Part shown: piece after piece, positions 55,172 to 64,000 of the stretch
Layout: each line of letters starts with the position of its first letter
Numbering within the stretch: the stretch's first letter is position 1
From: Litorilinea aerophila
Lineage (GTDB): Bacteria > Chloroflexota > Anaerolineae > Caldilineales > Caldilineaceae
Length of the DNA stretch: 64,000 nucleotides
Direction of reading: 5' to 3'
NCBI RefSeq assembly: GCF_006569185.2
Contig: NZ_VIGC02000010.1
Coordinates: 124,001 to 188,000 of the forward strand
Made by a program: the position numbers and the translations under genes
The notes under the pieces: generated by a model
Told to the model about the DNA's origin: nothing
The model's database searches: none
Seen by the model: only the letters and a program-made list of their open reading frames with translations

Positions 55172-56593
55172 GTGAAACCTGTAACCCTGGGTCTCATCGT
55201 GGGGAATCGGGGCTTTTTCCCAAGCCACCTGTGCGAGACAGGCCGGGCAGAGGTGCTGCAGGTCCTCTCCGATGCCGGCATCAACGTGGTCACCCTCTCG
55301 CCCGAGGACACCACCTACGGCAGCATCGAAAGCCTGGAGGATGCCCGCAAGTGTGCCGAGCTCTTCGACCAGCACCGCAAGGAGATCGACGGCGTCTTGG
55401 TCACCCTGCCCAACTTCGGCGACGAGCGGGCCATAGCCAACGCCCTGCGCTGGTCCGGCCTGAACGTGCCCGTCCTCATCCACGCCTTCCCCGACGACGC
55501 GGAAAACATGACCATCGCCGACCGGCGGGACAGCTTCTGCGGCAAGATGTCGGTCTGCAACAACCTGCGCCAGTACGGCATCCCCTACAGCCTGACCACC
55601 CTGCACACCGTCTCGCCCAGTCACCCTTCCTTCCAGCAGGACCTGGCCAACTTCGTCGCTACCTGCCGGGTCACCAGCAGCCTGCGGGGGCTGCGTCTGG
55701 GCGCCCTGGGCGCCCGCCCGGCCGCCTTCAACACCGTCCGCTACAGTGAGAAACTGTTGGAAGAGAACGGCATCAGTGTCGAGACGCTGGATCTCTTCGA
55801 GCTCTTCGGCTGGGTCAACGCCATGGCGGACGACGACCCGGCGGTCCAGGCCAAGCTTCAGGCCATCCAGGACTACGTACAGACGGCCAACGTGCCGGGC
55901 GATTCCCTGGTGAAGATGGCCAAGTTCGGCGTGGCCGTGGACAACTGGATGCAGGAGAACCGGCTGCAGGCTTCTGCCATCCAGTGCTGGACGGCCATGG
56001 AAGAGTTCTTCGGCGTGGTGCCCTGCACCCTTATGAGCATGATGAGCAACGACCTGATCCCCAGCGCCTGCGAGGTGGACATCATGGGCGCCCTGGCCAT
56101 GTACGTCCTGGCCCAGGCCAGCCAGAAGCCCAGCGCCATTGTGGACTGGAACAACAACTACGGCGACGATCCCGACAAGGGGGTGGTCTTCCACTGCAGC
56201 AACCTGCCCCGGGACATCTTCAAGCAGGAAGGGGAAGATCAGCCCAGCATGTTCTACCAGGAGATCATCGCCGGCACCGTGGGCGCCGAGAACACCTACG
56301 GCACCATCTACGGCCGCATCAACCCCAACGCCTTCACCTACCTGCGCATCAGCACCGATGACGGCACCGGCACCATGCGGGCCTATGTGGGCGAGGGCGA
56401 GTTCACCGACGATCCCCTGCTGACCTTTGGCGGCTACGGCGTGGTGCGGGTGCCCGAGTTCCAGAAGCTGCTCCAGTACATCTGCAACAACGGCTTCGAA
56501 CATCATGTCTCGGTCAACCCCTCCCAGACAGCCGCCGCCGTCCACGAGGCCCTCACCAAGTACAAGGGTTGGGACGTCTACCGGCATAGCTGA
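55172..56593 (+). CDS. L-fucose/L-arabinose isomerase-family protein (araA-like role)
   Basis: 473 residues from the GTG at 55172 (AGGAG eight bases upstream); an ATG at 55151 lacks a site. It belongs to the fucose/arabinose isomerase fold group rather than classical AraA. N-terminal domain with LGLIVGNRGFFPSHLC, middle region LGALGARPAAFNTVRYSEK, and metal-site-like residues in the CEVDIMGALAMY and DWNNNYGDDPD segments. As the only isomerase before araB and araD it probably converts L-arabinose to L-ribulose, but a fucose-like or arabinonic substrate cannot be excluded. Confidence 0.8.
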   Translation: MKPVTLGLIVGNRGFFPSHLCETGRAEVLQVLSDAGINVVTLSPEDTTYGSIESLEDARKCAELFDQHRKEIDGVLVTLPNFGDERAIANALRWSGLNVPVLIHAFPDDAENMTIADRRDSFCGKMSVCNNLRQYGIPYSLTTLHTVSPSHPSFQQDLANFVATCRVTSSLRGLRLGALGARPAAFNTVRYSEKLLEENGISVETLDLFELFGWVNAMADDDPAVQAKLQAIQDYVQTANVPGDSLVKMAKFGVAVDNWMQENRLQASAIQCWTAMEEFFGVVPCTLMSMMSNDLIPSACEVDIMGALAMYVLAQASQKPSAIVDWNNNYGDDPDKGVVFHCSNLPRDIFKQEGEDQPSMFYQEIIAGTVGAENTYGTIYGRINPNAFTYLRISTDDGTGTMRAYVGEGEFTDDPLLTFGGYGVVRVPEFQKLLQYICNNGFEHHVSVNPSQTAAAVHEALTKYKGWDVYRHS

Positions 56594-56627
56594 ACGACCG
56601 GAGGATTTGGGCCGAGATTCCCTTCCT

Positions 56628-56667
56628 GCCACCGATGGAGGCGGGTTTCCCGGGCTCCATCGGTGGC
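56628..56667 (+). terminator. Hairpin between isomerase and araB
   Basis: GCCACCGATGGAG (56628-56640) pairs perfectly with CTCCATCGGTGGC (56655-56667), with CGGG/CCCG inside. It lies 26 bases before the araB start; no T-run, so likely stabilising or processing. Confidence 0.65.
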
Positions 56668-56692
56668 CCATGACAGAATCAGGAGTGACTCA

Positions 56693-58387
56693 ATGAGCCC
56701 CAAGTACGCCATCGGCATCGATTTCGGTACCGAATCGGGCCGGGCGCTGCTGGTCGACGTGGCCGACGGCCGGGAGATCGCCACCGCGGTCTACGAATAC
56801 GCCAACGGCGTGATCGACGAAGCCCTGCCGGAAAGCGGCGTTCGCCTGGAGCCCGACTGGGCCCTGCAAGATCCCGACGACTACATCCGCACCATCCAAC
56901 AGACAGTGCCGGCCGTCCTCCAGGAGAGTGGCGTCAGCCCCGACGATGTCATCGGCATCGGCATCGATTTCACCGCCTGTACCATGCTCCCCACCACCGC
57001 CGACGGCACTCCCCTGGCCCGGCTGCCCCAGTTCCGCAACCGGCCCCACGCCTGGGTCAAGCTCTGGAAGCACCACGCAGCCCAGCCCGAGGCCGACCTC
57101 ATCAACCAGGTAGCCCGGGAGCGGGGCGAGCCCTGGCTGGACCTCTACGGCGGCAAGATCTCGTCCGAATGGTTCTTCAGCAAGGCCCTCCAGATCCTCC
57201 ATGAGGATCCGGAAATCTACCACGCCGCCGACCGCCTCATCGAGGCGGCCGACTGGGTCATCTGGCAGTTGACCGGCCGGGAGACCCGCAACGCCTGCAC
57301 CGCCGGCTACAAGGCCATCTGGCAAAAGGGCGAAGGCTTTCCCAGCCGGGATTACTTCGCCGCGCTCCATCCCGAGTTCGCCGACATCGTGGACACCAAG
57401 ATGAGCCGGGAGATCATGCCCCTGGGCGCCAGGGCCGGCGGCCTGACCGAGGAGGCCGCCCGCTGGACCGGGCTGCGGCCGGGGACCGCGGTGGCGGTGG
57501 CCAACGTGGACGCCCACGTCACTGTGCCTGCCGCCCAGGCCACGGAACCCGGCATCATGACCATCATCATGGGCACCAGCAACTGCCACATGGTCCTGGG
57601 CACCGAGCGGGTGAAGGTGCCCGGCATGTGCGGCGTGGTGGAGGACGGCATCGTGCCCGGCTACTACGGCTACGAGGCGGGCCAGAGCGGCGTGGGCGAC
57701 ATCTTCGCCTGGTTTGTGGACCACGCGGTGCCGCCGGTCTACCATGAGGAAGCCCGGCGCCGGGGCGTCAACCTCCACAAATTGCTGGAGGAGGAGGCCG
57801 CCCGGCAGAAGCCAGGCCAACATGGCCTGCTGGCCCTGGACTGGTGGAACGGCAACCGCTCTACCCTGGTGGACGCGGAGCTGAGCGGCTTGCTGGTGGG
57901 CGCCACCCTGGCCACCACCGCACCCGACATCTACCGGGCCCTGCTGGAGTCCACGGCCTACGGCACCCGGGAGATCATCGAAGCCTTCACCCGCAACGGC
58001 GTCCCGGTCAACCGCATCGTGGCTGCCGGCGGCCTGCCCGACCGCAACCCCCTGCTCATGCAGATCTACGCGGATGTCACCAACCGGGAGTTCCGGGTGG
58101 TGCGCAGCGCGCTGGCCGGGGCCCTGGGCGCGGCCATGCACGGCGCGGTGGCCGCGGGGCCCGAGGCCGGCGGCTATGCCGACATCTTCGAGGCCTCCCG
58201 CCGCATGGGCGGCCTCAAGGATGTGGTCTATCGGCCCATCCCGGAGCACGTGGCCGTCTACGACCGCCTCTACGCGGACTACAGCACCCTGTACGACTAT
58301 TTCGGCCGCGGCCACAACGACGTCATGAAACGGCTGCGCGCCCTGCGCCGGGAAGTATTGACTGGCTCCGGGGAGAGCGCATCCTGA
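56693..58387 (+). CDS. araB: L-ribulokinase
   Basis: 564 residues from the ATG at 56693 (AGGAG eight bases upstream). An FGGY-family kinase phosphorylating L-ribulose. Phosphate-binding start [16 protein letters not shown]; ribulokinase-specific segments [49 protein letters not shown] and [15 protein letters not shown]-domain glycines in [20 protein letters not shown]. Length agrees with AraB (about 560). It acts between the isomerase and araD. Confidence 0.95.
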   Translation: MSPKYAIGIDFGTESGRALLVDVADGREIATAVYEYANGVIDEALPESGVRLEPDWALQDPDDYIRTIQQTVPAVLQESGVSPDDVIGIGIDFTACTMLPTTADGTPLARLPQFRNRPHAWVKLWKHHAAQPEADLINQVARERGEPWLDLYGGKISSEWFFSKALQILHEDPEIYHAADRLIEAADWVIWQLTGRETRNACTAGYKAIWQKGEGFPSRDYFAALHPEFADIVDTKMSREIMPLGARAGGLTEEAARWTGLRPGTAVAVANVDAHVTVPAAQATEPGIMTIIMGTSNCHMVLGTERVKVPGMCGVVEDGIVPGYYGYEAGQSGVGDIFAWFVDHAVPPVYHEEARRRGVNLHKLLEEEAARQKPGQHGLLALDWWNGNRSTLVDAELSGLLVGATLATTAPDIYRALLESTAYGTREIIEAFTRNGVPVNRIVAAGGLPDRNPLLMQIYADVTNREFRVVRSALAGALGAAMHGAVAAGPEAGGYADIFEASRRMGGLKDVVYRPIPEHVAVYDRLYADYSTLYDYFGRGHNDVMKRLRALRREVLTGSGESAS

Positions 58388-58411
58388 GACCAGACAGGAT
58401 TTGAGCATCCC

Positions 58412-59053
58412 ATGTTGGACGCACTGAAAGAAGAACTCTGGAAACTCCATCTCATGTTGCCCAAAGAGGGGCTGGTCACGTGGACCTCTGGCAACATCAG
58501 CGCCCGGGATCCGGAGAGTGGCTACGTGGTCATCAAGCCCAGCGGCGTCATGTACGACGAACTGCGGCCGGAGGATCACGTGGTGCTGGATCTGGAGGGG
58601 ACGGTGGTGGAAGGGCATCTCAAGCCGTCGTCGGACACGGCCAGCCACCTCTACATATACCGGCACCGTCCCGACATCAACGGCATTGTCCACACCCATT
58701 CGCCCTACGCCACCGCCTTTGCCGCGCTGGGGCGCTCCATTCCCGTCTACCTGACCGCCATTGCCGACGAGTTCGGCGGCCCCATTCCCTGTGCCGGGTT
58801 CGCGCTCATCGGCGGGGAAGAGATCGGCCGACAGGTGGTGGAGCACATCGGCCAGTCGCCTGCTGTGCTCCTGAAGAACCACGGCGTCTTCACCGTGGGC
58901 AAGACGGCCCGGGCAGCGCTGAAGGCGGCGGTCATGGTGGAGGACGTGGCCCGCACCGTGCACCTGGCCCTCCAGCTGGGCCAACCCCAGGAGATCGACC
59001 CCGAGGCGGTGGCGAAGCTGCACCACCGCTACACCCACGTGTATGGGCAGTAG
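58412..59053 (+). CDS. araD: L-ribulose-5-phosphate 4-epimerase
   Basis: 213 residues. A class II aldolase-fold zinc enzyme giving D-xylulose 5-phosphate. Motifs: TSGNISARDP, VIKPSGVMYDEL, LKPSSDTASHLYIYRHRP, zinc histidines in GIVHTHSPYAT and LKNHGVFTVG. Where many AraD proteins have a His-Ala-Asp stretch this one has AIADEFGGPIP, a change near the active site that leaves the Asp. The tail HHRYTHVYGQ retains a Tyr near the family's catalytic position. Ends the arabinose operon. Confidence 0.9.
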   Translation: MLDALKEELWKLHLMLPKEGLVTWTSGNISARDPESGYVVIKPSGVMYDELRPEDHVVLDLEGTVVEGHLKPSSDTASHLYIYRHRPDINGIVHTHSPYATAFAALGRSIPVYLTAIADEFGGPIPCAGFALIGGEEIGRQVVEHIGQSPAVLLKNHGVFTVGKTARAALKAAVMVEDVARTVHLALQLGQPQEIDPEAVAKLHHRYTHVYGQ

Positions 59054-59082
59054 GAACCGGCACCACGCCGGTTGAAGAACCT

Positions 59083-59115
59083 CAGGGGCGGCCGGTTGAT
59101 TCCCGGTCGCCCCTG
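59083..59115. terminator. Terminator between araD and the sensor kinase gene
   Basis: CAGGGGCG (59083-59090) pairs with CGCCCCTG (59108-59115), with a further CCGG/CCGG inside. It separates the convergent genes. Confidence 0.7.
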
Positions 59116-59134
59116 GGGTTGCCCGCTTTTCCCC

Positions 59135-62014
59135 TCAGCCGCCGTTCAGCGACTCGATCAGCGCCAGCAACCCCTCTTCATCGAAGGCGTCGGCCATCTG
59201 CTGCACCCGCTCGGCCAGCGGGCGGCAGCGGGGATCGGCCTGGGCCAGCTCTTGGGCGTAGCGGCTCAGGGTTGGCAATTCCCCTTTCCAGGCCAGGTCG
59301 AGCATGACGGCCACCTGTTCCCGGGTCACCAGCCTGCGCCAGGCGCTTTGGGTGGCGCCATCCTCCCGGTGCACGCGGGGTGCCGACACTTCTCGCGTTC
59401 CCGTCCGGGTTGCGCCGGGGGCTGCCTCCGGCGTGGTGCCGACCGTGGGTAGCTCCAGGGTCACGGTGAACGTACTGCCCTGGCCCGGCTGGCTCTCCAC
59501 CTCCAGGCTTCCGCCCATCAGGTGGACCAGGTGCTGGCTGATGGCCAGGCCGAGGCCGACGCCCTGGGCGCGCAGGGTGGGGTGATCCCCCTGTTCGAAG
59601 GGGCGGAAAATGCGTTCCATCTCCTGAGGGGACATGCCAATGCCGGTGTCCTCCACCTGGAAGCGCAGCCGCGCCACCGGGGGCGATGTGCCCGGGGCTG
59701 TGTCCTCTGCCTCTCCGGCGGCGCGCCCGGCCGGCTGCTGTGTCAGCGCCTCCACCCGGAAGATGACTCTGCCCCGCTCGGTGAACTTGATGGCGTTTTC
59801 AATGAGGTTGATCAAGACCTGGCGCAGGCGCTTGGCGTCCCCATGGACCTGGGCCGGCAACCCCGGCGACGGGCTGTAGACGAGGGTGACCTCTGGCTTC
59901 TCCTGGATGCGGATGCGGAAGATCTCCACGATCCCCTCCAGGAAGGAAGTCAGGTCGAAGTTGGTGGGGTAGAGCTCCAGGCGCTGGGCCTCAATGCGGG
60001 AGAGGTCCAGGATGTCGCTGATCAGGGTGAGGAGATGGTCGCCGCTGTCCCGGATGGACCGGGCGGCGTTGCGCTGAAAGGGCGTGAGGGATTCGTCCTG
60101 GCACAGGAGGTGGGCGTATCCCAGAATCGCATTCAGGGGCGTGCGCAGCTCGTGGCTCATGCGGGCCAGGAAGTCGCTCTTGGCCTGGTTGGCCGCTTCT
60201 GCCTGCTTCTTGGCCCGATCCAGCTCCACGGCCCGCTGTTGGGTCTGCTCTAGCAGGCGCCGGTTCTCGATGGCCACGGATAACTGTACCAGCAGGGATG
60301 CATAGGGCCGGATCTCCTGCTCAGAAAATTCGTATGGCTCGTCCCCTTCCAGCAAGAGGACGCCGATCTGTTGCTCCTGGCGCCACAGGGGCAGGACGGC
60401 CATGGCCCGAATGTGCAGCCGCTCGGCGACGGCGTGGGTCGCCGGATCGGTGCGGGGATCCTGGAGCAGGTCGTTGAAAAAGAGGGGCTCCCGGGAGCGC
60501 AGCAGGTCGATGAGCTCCAGGTCGGCTCGCAGGTAGCGGGTGCCGGGGGGACTGGGCGGCGTGCCGCGGCCGCTGTACCAGTTGGCAATGACCGTCATGC
60601 CTGTCACCTGCCCCTGGTCGCTAAACTCGAACAGGTTGAGGACGGCCCGGTTGATCACCGGGATGTTGCCTCCCTCCACCACTTCAGCCACCAGATCGGA
60701 CAGATCCCGCGCGGACATGACGCCCTGGCTGATCCGGTAGAGCCGCTCCAGGTTGTCGATGGTCTCCTGCAGGCGGTGGGTCATGCTGTTGAACGCGGCG
60801 GCCAGGCGTCCGATTTCGTCGTTGGATTCCACCGGCGCCCGGAAGTCCAGATCGCCGACGCTGATGCGTTGGGCCGCGGCGTGCAGCCGCTGGACCGGAC
60901 CGCTGATGCTCCGTTGGAAGATGTTGATCATGACCAGGCCCAGCACCAGGGAAAGCAGCCCGCCGAGGATGGTCTGCACCTGCATCATCCACAGGCGCTG
61001 TTTCCCCACGTTCAGGTCCCGCTGGATCAGCCGCTGCTGTTCATCCGCGATGCGGGTGAGCAGGGTGAGCATTTCCTCGGCCTGGGGGGCTGCCTGGGTG
61101 GTAAAGAGGTAGAGGTCCTCGTAGTTGCGTTCGCCCTCGGCGGCGGCAAAGACCGTTTCAGAGAGGCTGAGGAGCTCCCTGCGCAGGCGGCGGATTTCCG
61201 TCACGATGGCCACTTGCTCGGGCTGCAGGCGATCCAGGCGACGCTCCAGCTCGCCCAGGGTGTTGCTGTTGGCCACCAGGTTGTCGGCGTAGCCGAATTT
61301 GAAGGCCAGGTCGCCGGTGATGGCGTATGCCCGCAGGTTGGTGGTCATGGCCTGGAGCGAGTTGCGGAAATCCAGCATCAGGGAGAGCAGGGCCTGGTTG
61401 TCGGCCGAGGGCGGGTGTGTTTCCTGGCTGGCACTCAGCTGTTCCAGGTGGCGGAGCAACTCGGCGGCCAGGGGTCGAACCTGGGTGGCCTCGATGCGCA
61501 GGGCAGGGCGATTCTCCAGGGGGTTGTCGTGCAGTTGGAAGAGCTGTTGGGGAATGGGTGCCCATGTCTCGAAGATGGCGACCAGCGCCTGTAGCCGCTC
61601 AACATCCTCTGGGTTGGTCCAATGGGCAGAGAGCTCCTGGAGCTGGGCCAGGTTGTTCTCGAAGCGTTCCCGAGCTTTGTTGTAGTCGTCGATGTTCTGC
61701 AGGTCGCCCAGCACCAGGTAGCCCCGGATGGCCGCCTGCATCCGCAACAGGTTGGAGAGGGCCTGGGCGGAGGCCAGGGCCGAAGGCACCCGCACATCTT
61801 CTGTGACATCGATGAGGGCGGTCGCCTGCCCACCCACCGAGAAGATGAGGGCCACGATCAGCAGCAACACCAGCATGAGAATGCCAAACCCGATGTTAAG
61901 CTTGGCGCCGATGCCCAGGTTGCGAAAAGCCGTTCGCCCCCTCTCCCAGAACGGTGGCGCGGTTCGCGACTGCGAGCGTTGCGTGGCTGCGGACGTGGGT
62001 TGAGAAGTGGACAT
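59135..62014 (-). CDS. Membrane sensor histidine kinase (HAMP-GAF-HisKA-HATPase)
   Basis: 959 residues. First membrane helix about 37-63, an all-helical extracytoplasmic region to about 345 (CHASE3/four-helix-like), second helix, HAMP (about 370-425), a GAF-like domain (about 440-590), HisKA with the phospho-His in RMSHELRTPLNAILG near 615. The ATPase domain has NLIENAIKFTERG, DTGIGMSPQEM and GVGLGLAISQHLV. The last 65 residues form a small helical domain (LAWKGELPTLSRYAQEL) often found at the end of such kinases. No receiver domain. It lies 16 bases after the binding-protein gene and two genes after a response regulator. Confidence 0.92.
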   Translation of the reverse strand: MSTSQPTSAATQRSQSRTAPPFWERGRTAFRNLGIGAKLNIGFGILMLVLLLIVALIFSVGGQATALIDVTEDVRVPSALASAQALSNLLRMQAAIRGYLVLGDLQNIDDYNKARERFENNLAQLQELSAHWTNPEDVERLQALVAIFETWAPIPQQLFQLHDNPLENRPALRIEATQVRPLAAELLRHLEQLSASQETHPPSADNQALLSLMLDFRNSLQAMTTNLRAYAITGDLAFKFGYADNLVANSNTLGELERRLDRLQPEQVAIVTEIRRLRRELLSLSETVFAAAEGERNYEDLYLFTTQAAPQAEEMLTLLTRIADEQQRLIQRDLNVGKQRLWMMQVQTILGGLLSLVLGLVMINIFQRSISGPVQRLHAAAQRISVGDLDFRAPVESNDEIGRLAAAFNSMTHRLQETIDNLERLYRISQGVMSARDLSDLVAEVVEGGNIPVINRAVLNLFEFSDQGQVTGMTVIANWYSGRGTPPSPPGTRYLRADLELIDLLRSREPLFFNDLLQDPRTDPATHAVAERLHIRAMAVLPLWRQEQQIGVLLLEGDEPYEFSEQEIRPYASLLVQLSVAIENRRLLEQTQQRAVELDRAKKQAEAANQAKSDFLARMSHELRTPLNAILGYAHLLCQDESLTPFQRNAARSIRDSGDHLLTLISDILDLSRIEAQRLELYPTNFDLTSFLEGIVEIFRIRIQEKPEVTLVYSPSPGLPAQVHGDAKRLRQVLINLIENAIKFTERGRVIFRVEALTQQPAGRAAGEAEDTAPGTSPPVARLRFQVEDTGIGMSPQEMERIFRPFEQGDHPTLRAQGVGLGLAISQHLVHLMGGSLEVESQPGQGSTFTVTLELPTVGTTPEAAPGATRTGTREVSAPRVHREDGATQSAWRRLVTREQVAVMLDLAWKGELPTLSRYAQELAQADPRCRPLAERVQQMADAFDEEGLLALIESLNGG

Positions 62015-62030
62015 AAGCGCAGTGCACTCC

Positions 62031-63551
62031 CTACCTGGGGTATCCCAGACGGATCAGCTCGGCATCAGCGGCCTGGGCGGCCTGCTCCAGCGCGGCGCCG
62101 GGCGACAGTTCGCCTGTGATGGCTTTGTGGAGGTAGGGCGCGATGATGTCGCGCAGGCGCGCGTGGAAGGGGAAGGGTGGAGACCCCTTGAAGAGATGGC
62201 CGTACTTTTTCATCAGGGAATAGTACCCGTCCATGTGCCTGTTCTGTTCTTGCACCAGTGGATCGTCGAAAGTGGACAGGTGCACGACGCGGCCGCTGGC
62301 CACGGCCCACTGGGGCTGGATGGCCGGCTGTCCCAGATACTGAAGCCAGAGCAGGGCGGCTTCCTTGTGCCGAGAGGCAACGGGGATGCCAAAGGCGGCC
62401 CCGTCGTAGTAGCCGATGTTGCCCATGCCCACCGTGGCGTCCTCGATCACGCCGGCCGCAGTGGGGGGAAGGGCGACGCCCACCTTGCCCACCACCTGGG
62501 ATCGGGCCGGGTCGGTGGCGAGGGCGGCCACGTATTCGCCGTACACCCAACCCTGGGCTGCCCGTCCCGCGGCGAATGTTTCAAAGACATCTTTCCAGTT
62601 GCTGTGGCGGGCTTCTGGCGGGGCATCGTCGAGCAGGCCCACCCAAAAGGCCAGGGCATCCTTGGCCTGCTGGCTGTCCAGCCGTCCGCCGTGGGCCTCG
62701 GTGGCCCGGTAGGTTTCCAGGTTGATGCCCCAGTTGTAGATGCCAAATGCCGGCGCGATGGTCTCGAAAAATTCGTAGAAAGGGGCGATGTCCCCCACGG
62801 CTGCCTGAACCGTCGTCCCCCACAGGGGAAGCTGCCGCGCCTGTCCGTAGCGGGTGAAGAAGTCGGCAATATCCTGGTACTGTTGGAAGGTGACCGCCGG
62901 CGCCAGGGGATATCGGTACTCGGTCTCGAACGCCGCCCGAATCACGGGATCCTCAAAGAGGTCCTTGCGGTAGAGGTAGACCTTGATGAAGGCTTCGATG
63001 GGGACCCCGTAGAGGTCGCCTGTGGCGGGATCCCGGAACTCGTTGATGAAATTGGTGAAGTCCCGCAGGTTGAAGAGGGGGACAACCAGGTGGGCCTGGT
63101 CCGCCATCAGTTGCGTCAGGTTGGTGAGGTAACCGTCCTCCAGGAAGCTGTAGATGGAATCCTGTTCCACGTAGACGAAGTCGTACCGGTCGCCACCTGC
63201 GGCGATGGCCTGCTCGATGGCAGGCAGCGTATCGATCTCCAGCTCGACCTGGATGCCCGTTTCCGCGGTGAAGGCAGGCGCCAGCACCTCCTGGATGTAG
63301 AGGGACGGGGGGCTGTTCTCGCTGATCCCCCGCAGGACGACCCCCTGGTAGGGGCGGGCCACATCCGCCCAGGCGAAGGTCGTCGCCTCTGGGGTGAAGG
63401 GCGAAAGCAAGGGGGGAGACGCATCTGACCCGGGCAGCCCAGGGGGCGCGACAAAGTTCCCGCCCGCGCATGCGGCCAGGAGGAGCAGGTTCATCCACAG
63501 GATGCCCAGGATGAACCGGACACTGCCAGGTTTGCCGTCGATGCCACTCAT
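62031..63551 (-). CDS. Family 1 extracellular solute-binding lipoprotein linked to a two-component system
   Basis: 506 residues, ATG at 63551. The signal peptide ends in LLLLAAC (lipoprotein). The mature protein is a UgpB/MalE-type two-lobed binding protein (YDFVYVEQDSIYSFLEDGYL, DLYGVPIEAFIKVYLYRKDL, GMGNIGYYDGAAFGIPVASR). There are no permease or ATPase genes beside it: it lies between a NarL-type regulator and a sensor kinase, all on one strand with gaps of 45 and 16 bases. It probably presents a ligand, perhaps a sugar, to the kinase's outer domain rather than to a transporter. Confidence 0.9.
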   Translation of the reverse strand: MSGIDGKPGSVRFILGILWMNLLLLAACAGGNFVAPPGLPGSDASPPLLSPFTPEATTFAWADVARPYQGVVLRGISENSPPSLYIQEVLAPAFTAETGIQVELEIDTLPAIEQAIAAGGDRYDFVYVEQDSIYSFLEDGYLTNLTQLMADQAHLVVPLFNLRDFTNFINEFRDPATGDLYGVPIEAFIKVYLYRKDLFEDPVIRAAFETEYRYPLAPAVTFQQYQDIADFFTRYGQARQLPLWGTTVQAAVGDIAPFYEFFETIAPAFGIYNWGINLETYRATEAHGGRLDSQQAKDALAFWVGLLDDAPPEARHSNWKDVFETFAAGRAAQGWVYGEYVAALATDPARSQVVGKVGVALPPTAAGVIEDATVGMGNIGYYDGAAFGIPVASRHKEAALLWLQYLGQPAIQPQWAVASGRVVHLSTFDDPLVQEQNRHMDGYYSLMKKYGHLFKGSPPFPFHARLRDIIAPYLHKAITGELSPGAALEQAAQAADAELIRLGYPR

Positions 63552-63596
63552 AGGCCGATGGATCCCGGGCCGGGCTTCCCTGGGCCGAAGGTAGAC

Positions 63597-64000
63597 TCAG
63601 GGCTCCAGGCTGATGATGCCTTTGCGTAAGGCGAATTTGATCAGCTCCGTCATGCTGTTGATTTCCAGCTTCTGCATGATGTTCATGCGGTGTACGCCCA
63701 CCGTCTTGACGCTGATATGCAGTTGGGTGGCGATCTCGTTGGCCGAATATCCCTCGGCCAGCAGTTGGAGCACTTCTCGCTCCCGCTCGGTCAGCGTTGC
63801 CAGGTTGTCGGTTTTGGTGGGCGCCGCGTGGCGGACGTACTCTTCGATCACCGTGCGGGAAATGGCCGGGCTGAGGAAGGATTGGCCCCCATGCACGGCC
63901 CGGATGGCTTCCACCAGGTCGGTCGGTGCGGTCTGCTTGACCAGATACCCTGCCGCGCCGGCCTGGAGAAACTGGAAAATATATTCCTCGTTGGTGTGCA
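63597..64000 (-). CDS. NarL/LuxR-type response regulator (N-terminus outside the window)
   Basis: The last 133 residues are seen; the frame stays open to the window edge. It begins in the receiver domain (QFLQAGAAGYLVKQT contains the conserved Lys), then a linker, then a LuxR-type helix-turn-helix: LTEREREVLQLLAEGYSANE followed by IATQLHISVKTVGVHR. It is the first visible gene of the regulator/binding protein/kinase operon and is the likely phosphorylation target of the kinase at 59135. The GTG at 63914 is internal, not a start. Confidence 0.92.
   Translation of the reverse strand, partial: HTNEEYIFQFLQAGAAGYLVKQTAPTDLVEAIRAVHGGQSFLSPAISRTVIEEYVRHAAPTKTDNLATLTEREREVLQLLAEGYSANEIATQLHISVKTVGVHRMNIMQKLEINSMTELIKFALRKGIISLEP

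Overview
The window is about 64 kb of high-GC bacterial DNA packed with genes on both strands. I infer a member of the Chloroflexota (Anaerolineae/Caldilineae-like). The basis is a complete LysW-type alpha-aminoadipate lysine operon, many ABC importers with TAT or lipoprotein binding proteins, Thr/Pro-rich lipoproteins, a PolA of full Klenow-plus-nuclease size, and heavy GGC/GCC/CTG codon use. No rRNA, CRISPR array, phage or transposase gene is visible. One tRNA (Glu, UUC) is present.

Layout. 0-6.4 kb: end of a membrane protein, a ClC channel with CBS and RCK-C domains, an NrtR-like Nudix protein and a large FtsX/MacB-type permease. 6.4-15.3 kb: a dipeptide-type ABC importer (binding protein, two permeases, two ATPases) followed by a split thiamine-diphosphate decarboxylase and a cyclase-family hydrolase. 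The segment from about 7.08 to 10.99 kb is clearly AT-richer than its flanks. 15.3-19.4 kb: a heterodimeric ABC exporter with one degenerate ATP site, preceded by a strong promoter and a 29-codon ORF with a near-perfect Shine-Dalgarno. 19.7-22.6 kb: a lipoprotein, tRNA-Glu, and a nitrilase-fold protein lacking the usual cysteine.

22.7-36.2 kb: the lysine operon, in order homocitrate synthase, Nudix, homoaconitase large and small subunits, Nudix, homoisocitrate dehydrogenase, lysW, lysX, lysY, a 44-aa ORF, lysZ, proS, lysJ, lysK. Together these convert 2-oxoglutarate and acetyl-CoA to 2-oxoadipate, and then LysW-bound aminoadipate to lysine. An aminoadipate aminotransferase (LysN) is not in the window. 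Ahead of the operon is what looks like a classical attenuator: sigma-70-like promoter, 39-aa leader peptide with four Lys codons in five near its end, competing stem, and intrinsic terminator. This is the most interesting feature of the window.

36.5-51.3 kb: a secreted LysM protein, an SH3 lipoprotein, serA, argS, polA, a small unknown gene, a GT2 synthase, an Hpt protein and an EF-G-like GTPase. 51.5-59.1 kb: an L-arabinose-type operon (ABC importer, isomerase, araB, araD) behind a promoter with a LacI-like palindrome. 59.1-64 kb: a response regulator / solute-binding lipoprotein / sensor kinase operon running off the right edge.

Two families of dispersed palindromic repeats occur. One (three copies) starts exactly at the TAG stop codon of three unrelated genes. 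The other (two copies, AATCTTC heptamers) is inserted in frame inside the homoaconitase gene and also forms its last codons and stop.
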